Source: an uncultured Campylobacter sp. (GTDB taxonomy: Bacteria > Campylobacterota > Campylobacteria > Campylobacterales > Campylobacteraceae). From it: 34,756 nt of DNA. Shown piece after piece: positions 31,072 through 34,756 of the stretch. The stretch covers positions 1 through 34,756 of the forward strand of contig NZ_CALJPG010000001.1 of NCBI RefSeq assembly GCF_937980635.1, written 5' to 3'. Position 1 is the first letter of the stretch. Each line of letters opens with the position of its first letter. The position numbers were made by a program, and so were the translations under genes. Under the pieces are notes generated by a model. It had not been told where the DNA came from and made no database searches. It saw nothing but the letters and a program-made list of their open reading frames with translations.

Positions 31072-32226
31072 TTAAAATCCGAGCGCTTTTTGAATCGCGA
31101 GCGTCTGCGCTACGACGCGCTCTAGCTGCTGCAAATTTAGCATATTCGGCCCATCCGAAAGCGCGTGAGCGGGATCAGGGTGCGTCTCGTAAAAAAAGCC
31201 GTCCACGCCCACGGCCGCCGCCGCTCGTGCAAGGTATGGCACGAAGCGCGAATCTCCGCCGCTCGTAGCGCCGATACTAGGCATCTGCACGCTGTGCGTC
31301 GCGTCGAAAATGACCGGCGCAAACTCGCGCATAATCGGCAGCGAGCGCATATCGACGATCAAATTTCCGTAGCCGAAGGTACTGCCGCGCTCGGTGAGCC
31401 AAACGCCGTGGCGGCGCGCCAGATCGTGCATGCCTTCGCCGCTTGGCTGCGAGGCGTTTTGAGCAGCACTTATCGAGCTGTCTTGCGCGTTGCAAGCATG
31501 AGAGAGGTTTGGCTGCGGCGTGTTTTGCGCTTCGTTATCGCTTCGTGCGGCACAAGGCGTCGCCGTACCTTTAGCGGCATTTTCGGCACCGCTTTTAGCG
31601 CCGCAAGTATGAATAAAATTTTGTGCGTCCTGACCGGTACCGCAAGAATTTTGCGCGCCCAGCACCGAAGAACCGCTATCCGCACCGCTTTGAGCGCCGT
31701 TTTGCACGCAGCGAATTTCGGCATCGTCGGAGCAGGCGCTGTTTTGAGCGGCCTTTGTATCGCTAGATGCCGCGCCGCTTTGCGGGGTATAAGCCCGTGC
31801 ACTGCGGGTTTGCAGTACCTTTTCGACGCTGTGTTTCATCGCCTGCGGCGATAAAAACTGACCTTTTTTGATGTTTACTACCGCTTGTGTGCTGGCTGCG
31901 GCGACGAGCAGGTCGGTTTGGCGGCACAAAAACGCGGGTATTTGCAGCACGTCGGCGACGCGCGCGACGGGCTCTGCCTGGTAGCTTTCGTGGATGTCGG
32001 TTAAAATTTTATAGCCGAATTTTTCCTTTACCTCGGCTAAAATTTCACAGCCGCGCTGCAGTCCCGGGCCGCGGAAGCTTGAGATGCTGGTGCGGTTGGC
32101 TTTATCGAAGCTGCTTTTGAAGTAAAATTCCACCCCGCTCATTTCGTTAAATTTGCGCAAACTTTCCGCGACTTGCATTATGAGATCGCGGCTTTCGATC
32201 ACGCAGGGTCCTGCGATCAGTATCAT
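31072..32226 (-). CDS. kdsA: 3-deoxy-8-phosphooctulonate synthase KdsA with about 120-residue insert
   Basis: KdsA condenses arabinose 5-phosphate and phosphoenolpyruvate to KDO 8-phosphate for lipopolysaccharide. Residues 1-141 (MILIAGPCVIES, FKSSFDKANRTS, RGPGLQRG, ILTDIHE, QIPAFLCRQTDLLVAA, NIKKGQFLSP) and 267-384 (LTERGSTFGYGNLIVDMRSL, FDATHSVQMP, THPDPAHALSDGPN) form the normal barrel of about 260-270 residues. Residues 142-266 are an insert rich in Ala, Ser, Asn, Gln and Cys, with units such as AAQNSACSDDAE and LGAQNSCGTGQDAQN. It sits between a helix and the strand carrying the LTERG motif. KDO is essential in most Gram-negatives, so the enzyme presumably works with this loop. AAGGATA precedes the ATG. 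Confidence 0.92.
   Translation of the reverse strand: MILIAGPCVIESRDLIMQVAESLRKFNEMSGVEFYFKSSFDKANRTSISSFRGPGLQRGCEILAEVKEKFGYKILTDIHESYQAEPVARVADVLQIPAFLCRQTDLLVAAASTQAVVNIKKGQFLSPQAMKHSVEKVLQTRSARAYTPQSGAASSDTKAAQNSACSDDAEIRCVQNGAQSGADSGSSVLGAQNSCGTGQDAQNFIHTCGAKSGAENAAKGTATPCAARSDNEAQNTPQPNLSHACNAQDSSISAAQNASQPSGEGMHDLARRHGVWLTERGSTFGYGNLIVDMRSLPIMREFAPVIFDATHSVQMPSIGATSGGDSRFVPYLARAAAAVGVDGFFYETHPDPAHALSDGPNMLNLQQLERVVAQTLAIQKALGF
31429..31803 (-). repeat. Low-complexity in-frame insert within kdsA
   Basis: About 375 bases encode the extra KdsA loop. GCGCAAAA(C/T) words recur, giving Ala-Gln-Asn. The frame stays open throughout and the flanking core is uninterrupted. Confidence 0.78.
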
Positions 32227-32276
32227 GAAATATCCTTTTTAAAATTTGCGCGATTTTAGCGAAATTTTACTAACTC

Positions 32277-32864
32277 TTAATAGGGCTTGCCGAAAAATTT
32301 TTCGTAATGCTCGTAAAAGCGCTTGTAGTATGGGTTTGAGTAGCGTTTGCGCATGCCGTAGTTGTAGCATTCGATCGTGTCTTTGATATTTTTGTCTTTA
32401 GCGTTCCAGCATTTGCGCAGGATCTTGGCGCATTTGGTGAGGTTGTACATCGGGTTAAATATATAATCTATCTCATTTTGGCTGAAATTTACGGCGTTTA
32501 GCTGCCCGAGCCCTACGTCGATGCTAAATCCGTCCTCATACAGGTACTTGGCGATCTGCACGGCGTAAATTTCGTTTGCCGGTATTATCGTAACGACCCA
32601 TTTGCTGGAATTTAGGCTGTAGTTGCTCGTTTTGATGCGGATATTTTGATTGCGCAGGCCTGCAAAATAATCGGCGTTTGCTTTGTTTGTCAAAAAGGAG
32701 ATCGTGTAGGGCTCGAAGTCGCTTTCGATTTTGACGATAGTGTAGAGGATCTCGGGCTTTACGCCTTCGTTTTGCGCTACTGCGGCGATGGCGTTTACGA
32801 TCTCGTTCGGCGAGTAAGCGGGGGCTTGAAGCGCTAAAAACAGGGCGAAAACCAACTTTTTCAT
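32277..32864 (-). CDS. Lytic transglycosylase, SLT domain, exported
   Basis: This enzyme cleaves peptidoglycan between N-acetylmuramic acid and N-acetylglucosamine. A signal peptide covers about residues 1-16. The SLT/goose-lysozyme-like fold shows the catalytic E47 in VKIESDF, GLGQLN at 118-123, NPMYNL at 137-142 and CYNYG near 166-170. The 195-residue size resembles the small VirB1-like or spanner transglycosylases used in cell-wall remodelling or assembly of envelope machines. No secretion-system genes are in the window to assign it further. It lies 50 bases before the kdsA start on the same strand. Confidence 0.85.
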   Translation of the reverse strand: MKKLVFALFLALQAPAYSPNEIVNAIAAVAQNEGVKPEILYTIVKIESDFEPYTISFLTNKANADYFAGLRNQNIRIKTSNYSLNSSKWVVTIIPANEIYAVQIAKYLYEDGFSIDVGLGQLNAVNFSQNEIDYIFNPMYNLTKCAKILRKCWNAKDKNIKDTIECYNYGMRKRYSNPYYKRFYEHYEKFFGKPY

Positions 32865-32962
32865 CTAAATTTACCGAGCCTTTGATAAAATTTTATGTCG
32901 CAAGTATAGCACAATTTCAGTCTTTTCATCATTGTTTAAGTGAAAATTAATCGTATTGGATA

Positions 32963-32968
32963 TATAAT
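32963..32968 (+). promoter_or_regulatory. -10 box (TATAAT) of the tRNA cluster
   Basis: A perfect TATAAT lies 24 bases before the first base of tRNA-Val, in an AT-rich tract upstream of three co-oriented tRNA genes. Confidence 0.6.
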
Positions 32969-32992
32969 CACATTTCTTTTTTGAACCCAAAC

Positions 32993-33068
32993 GGTCGCTT
33001 AGCTCAGCTGGTAGAGCGCCACCCTTACAAGGTGGATGTCGCAGGTTCGATCCCTACAGCGACCACCA
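32993..33068 (+). tRNA. tRNA-Val (anticodon TAC)
   Basis: This is a full 76-base cloverleaf: acceptor GGTCGCT/AGCGACC, anticodon arm CCACC-CTTACAA-GGTGG, T-loop TTCGATC and encoded CCA. It is first of three tRNA genes. Confidence 0.96.
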
Positions 33069-33127
33069 TTTTGAAATCATTGGATTTCATACTTCTTTAA
33101 CACTTGTGTGCGAGTGTAATTTTTGGT

Positions 33128-33204
33128 GCGACGGTAGTTCAGCTGGTTAGAATGCCGCCCTGTCACGGCGGAGGTCGTGGGTTCGAGCCCCATTCGTCGC
33201 GCCA
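33128..33204 (+). tRNA. tRNA-Asp (anticodon GTC)
   Basis: This is a 77-base cloverleaf: acceptor GCGACGG/TCGTCGC, anticodon arm CCGCC-CTGTCAC-GGCGG, discriminator G (usual for Asp) and encoded CCA. Confidence 0.96.
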
Positions 33205-33215
33205 CTTCTTACGAT

Positions 33216-33291
33216 GTCTTGCTAGCTCAGTAGGTAGAGCATCTCACTTTTAATGAGGGGGTCGTTGGTTCGAATCCAACGCAGGACACCA
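33216..33291 (+). tRNA. tRNA-Lys (anticodon TTT), probable integration site
   Basis: This is a 76-base cloverleaf: acceptor GTCTTGC/GCAGGAC, anticodon arm TCTCA-CTTTTAA-TGAGG and encoded CCA. It is last in the cluster and followed within about 240 bases by an integrase on the same strand, so its 3' end is the likely attachment core. Confidence 0.95.
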
Positions 33292-33333
33292 TCTATCAAA
33301 TTTTCCCCCTATTTTTAGTTTTTTGATTTTTTT

Positions 33334-33357
33334 AAAAGCCCTGTTTTACGGCTTTTT
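33334..33357 (+). terminator. Rho-independent terminator after the tRNA cluster
   Basis: A seven-pair stem (AAAAGCC, loop CTGTTTTAC, GGCTTTT) is followed by more T residues, 42 bases after tRNA-Lys. Confidence 0.7.
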
Positions 33358-33411
33358 CAAATTTTTTCAAAAAAATTTCAAATACTAAAAACGCTAGATT
33401 ATACAGGTAGT

Positions 33412-33457
33412 TTAAGAGAAACTACTATATATTAAAAAATGTATAGTAGCTCTTAAG
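33412..33457. repeat. Long inverted repeat upstream of the integrase
   Basis: The left arm TTAAGAGAAACTACTATATA and right arm TGTATAGTAGCTCTTAAG pair over about 17 positions. A two-base bulge and a G-T-type mismatch interrupt it, and the loop is about eight bases. It lies between the tRNA-Lys end and the integrase promoter, where a recombinase arm site, excisionase site or operator would be expected. Confidence 0.65.
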
Positions 33458-33481
33458 CTTGTTAAACTCTTTGGAAGCTTT

Positions 33482-33487
33482 TATAAT
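33482..33487 (+). promoter_or_regulatory. Integrase -10 box (TATAAT)
   Basis: TATAAT ends 42 bases before the chosen ATG at 33530. It makes the alternative TTG start at 33488 impossible for this promoter. Confidence 0.6.
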
Positions 33488-33529
33488 TTGTCCTATGAAA
33501 CTATATTAAATTTTAAAGGACAAGCAGTT

Positions 33530-34756
33530 ATGAAGGTTTTTTCCAAGATTAAAGACGATCCGGCTTTTAAAACAGACCCCGATAAAGTGATCAGAAATTT
33601 TTCCCTGCCTCATCGCAAAAATACTATGGTGGAAATGATAGATGAGCATATAGCAGTTAGATTTTACCGCTCATTTACTAAAAAGGGAGAACAAACAATC
33701 CATAGGCACTATCACTATTGCATAGGCGGCAAGCTGATTAAGTCTTTAGGCAATGCAGATGAGATAAGCCTAAGCAAAGCTAAGGAAGCGCTTAAAGGTT
33801 TAATAGTAGATGGTTCTACTAAACTAGCCGCCCCAAGTAATACTCTAGCGAGTGTTTACCAGCAGTTTTGCAGACATAACGGCAATGTTGCATTAGCAAC
33901 CTCTAAAAGACGAGATATGAGCTTTAAAGCTTTAAGGGATATTTGTGACAAAGATATAAACAAGATAAGCAAAAAGGATATTATGCCGATACTGGATTAT
34001 TATTACGATAATGAAAAATACGCTTCCTTAGAAATTTTATTCAAACTCATTAAAAGACTATTCAGATATGCTCGTATAAGAGATATTTCTAAAAATCCAT
34101 TATTTGCAGAAGAGGTGTTTAAGGACTTTTATAATATACCTCGCCATAGCGAATACCCATATATAAAAGATGACTTGGATTTAACCGTACTTATTAAATT
34201 TATCATGAACTATCCTCATCAAATAGGTGTTAAGAATGCTTTGATCTTTGGACTGCTTACCGGGCTAAGAAGCTCAAACGTAAGGAATTTAACCCATGAG
34301 CATTTAAAAGTAGGCGATGACGGAGAATACTACTTACTATTCCCGCAAGATGAGAATAAGGTAAAAAGCAATGGTGATGAACATCTGGGACTTCCTACAG
34401 AAGTAGGGCAATGGCTGCAAAGATTGAGTGCTCATAATAGTAGCTGCCCGTTATGCTTTGCCAATACGCAAGGAGAGGTACTAAGCGATATGACTCTAGT
34501 TAAAGCACTTAAAACCTATGCTCCCGTAATAGCTAAGAATAGATTGGTCTTTCACTCTTTTAGAAAGATACTAGAAACCTTTGCATATGAGAAAATCCAT
34601 GAGAACAAGCTGGATCCTTATAGCATTGAACGCACCCTTTTTCATGCACAAAAAGATATACAAAAGATTTATAACAAAGCTACGAATATTGAGAATACAC
34701 GTAGGGTTCTAACATGGTGGCTAGGTTATTTAAAGGGGTTGGGGTTTAAATTTTAA
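33530..34756 (+). CDS. Tyrosine recombinase (integrase) of an integrative element at tRNA-Lys
   Basis: This enzyme integrates and excises mobile DNA at an attachment site. From the ATG at 33530 (AAAGGA upstream) it has 408 residues, like P4-type integrases. An N-terminal arm-binding domain and an SAM-like core-binding domain (about residues 105-200) precede the catalytic domain. Catalytic residues by eye are R247 in LLTGLRSSN, a Lys near residue 277-279, H342 and R345 in FHSFRK, H372 in LFHAQ, and Y381 in QKIYNKAT. The gene is AT-rich relative to the chromosome and starts just after tRNA-Lys. The rest of the element lies beyond the window, whose last base is the stop codon's final A. Confidence 0.93.
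   Translation: MKVFSKIKDDPAFKTDPDKVIRNFSLPHRKNTMVEMIDEHIAVRFYRSFTKKGEQTIHRHYHYCIGGKLIKSLGNADEISLSKAKEALKGLIVDGSTKLAAPSNTLASVYQQFCRHNGNVALATSKRRDMSFKALRDICDKDINKISKKDIMPILDYYYDNEKYASLEILFKLIKRLFRYARIRDISKNPLFAEEVFKDFYNIPRHSEYPYIKDDLDLTVLIKFIMNYPHQIGVKNALIFGLLTGLRSSNVRNLTHEHLKVGDDGEYYLLFPQDENKVKSNGDEHLGLPTEVGQWLQRLSAHNSSCPLCFANTQGEVLSDMTLVKALKTYAPVIAKNRLVFHSFRKILETFAYEKIHENKLDPYSIERTLFHAQKDIQKIYNKATNIENTRRVLTWWLGYLKGLGFKF

Noticed and set aside
31165..31854. 229-codon plus-strand frame opposite kdsA
   Set aside because: Arg-rich mirror of the kdsA core and insert with no start signals.
33488..33529. Earlier TTG start for the integrase
   Set aside because: It overlaps directly with the TATAAT box, and the ATG at 33530 has AAAGGA upstream.

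Overview
The window reads as the chromosome of a Campylobacterota member, most likely an oral or gut Campylobacter with comparatively high GC (C. gracilis-, showae- or rectus-like). That assignment is inference. It rests on dapD beside a thiS-thiF-thiG-thiH-thiE series, a ribH-nusB-pyrF operon, a NikKMLQO nickel importer, an iron superoxide dismutase, and a very strong bias for the word AAATTTT in otherwise GC-rich DNA.

Layout. 1-4.8 kb: end of dapD, a small exported Cys protein, a cation diffusion facilitator, an ABC-F ATPase and thiS. 4.8-11.3 kb: thiF, thiG, thiH, an unrecognised bridging ORF and an oversized thiE, with wide AAATTTT-rich spacers. 11.5-14.2 kb: a membrane protein, a DUF3108 protein and a helix-hairpin-helix protein whose middle is read out of frame. 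14.8-17 kb (minus): ribH, nusB (long basic tail) and pyrF, then a broken SMR efflux gene. 17.3-20.6 kb: sodB, a LysE-type exporter and an SNF-family symporter. 20.6-24.3 kb (minus): serS, a KF-rich pentapeptide-like ORF, and nadD with a 245-residue insert running in frame into rsfS. 24.4-28.6 kb: the nickel operon behind a candidate NikR operator. 28.7-30.9 kb: an unusual tRNA-Glu, then an AT-rich island with a Cys-rich peptide gene, a radical SAM/SPASM maturase and a divergent XRE regulator. 31-33 kb: kdsA with a large insert and a lytic transglycosylase. 33-34.8 kb: tRNA-Val, tRNA-Asp and tRNA-Lys, then a tyrosine integrase marking the left end of an integrated element.

Two things stand out. 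First, positions 30321-30485 on the minus strand encode a 54-residue peptide with eight cysteines in a CxC array. It has a strong ribosome binding site and lies directly upstream of a radical SAM/SPASM maturase, so it is very probably a thioether-peptide (RiPP) system. Second, this genome appears inflated by low-complexity, AAATTT-rich or Asn/Ala/Ser-coding filler. The filler widens spacers, lengthens housekeeping enzymes in frame (ThiE, NadD, KdsA, NusB, NikL, a DUF3108 protein) and makes whole ORFs that bridge operon genes while keeping translational coupling. Local imperfect duplications inside the inserts suggest how it grew.
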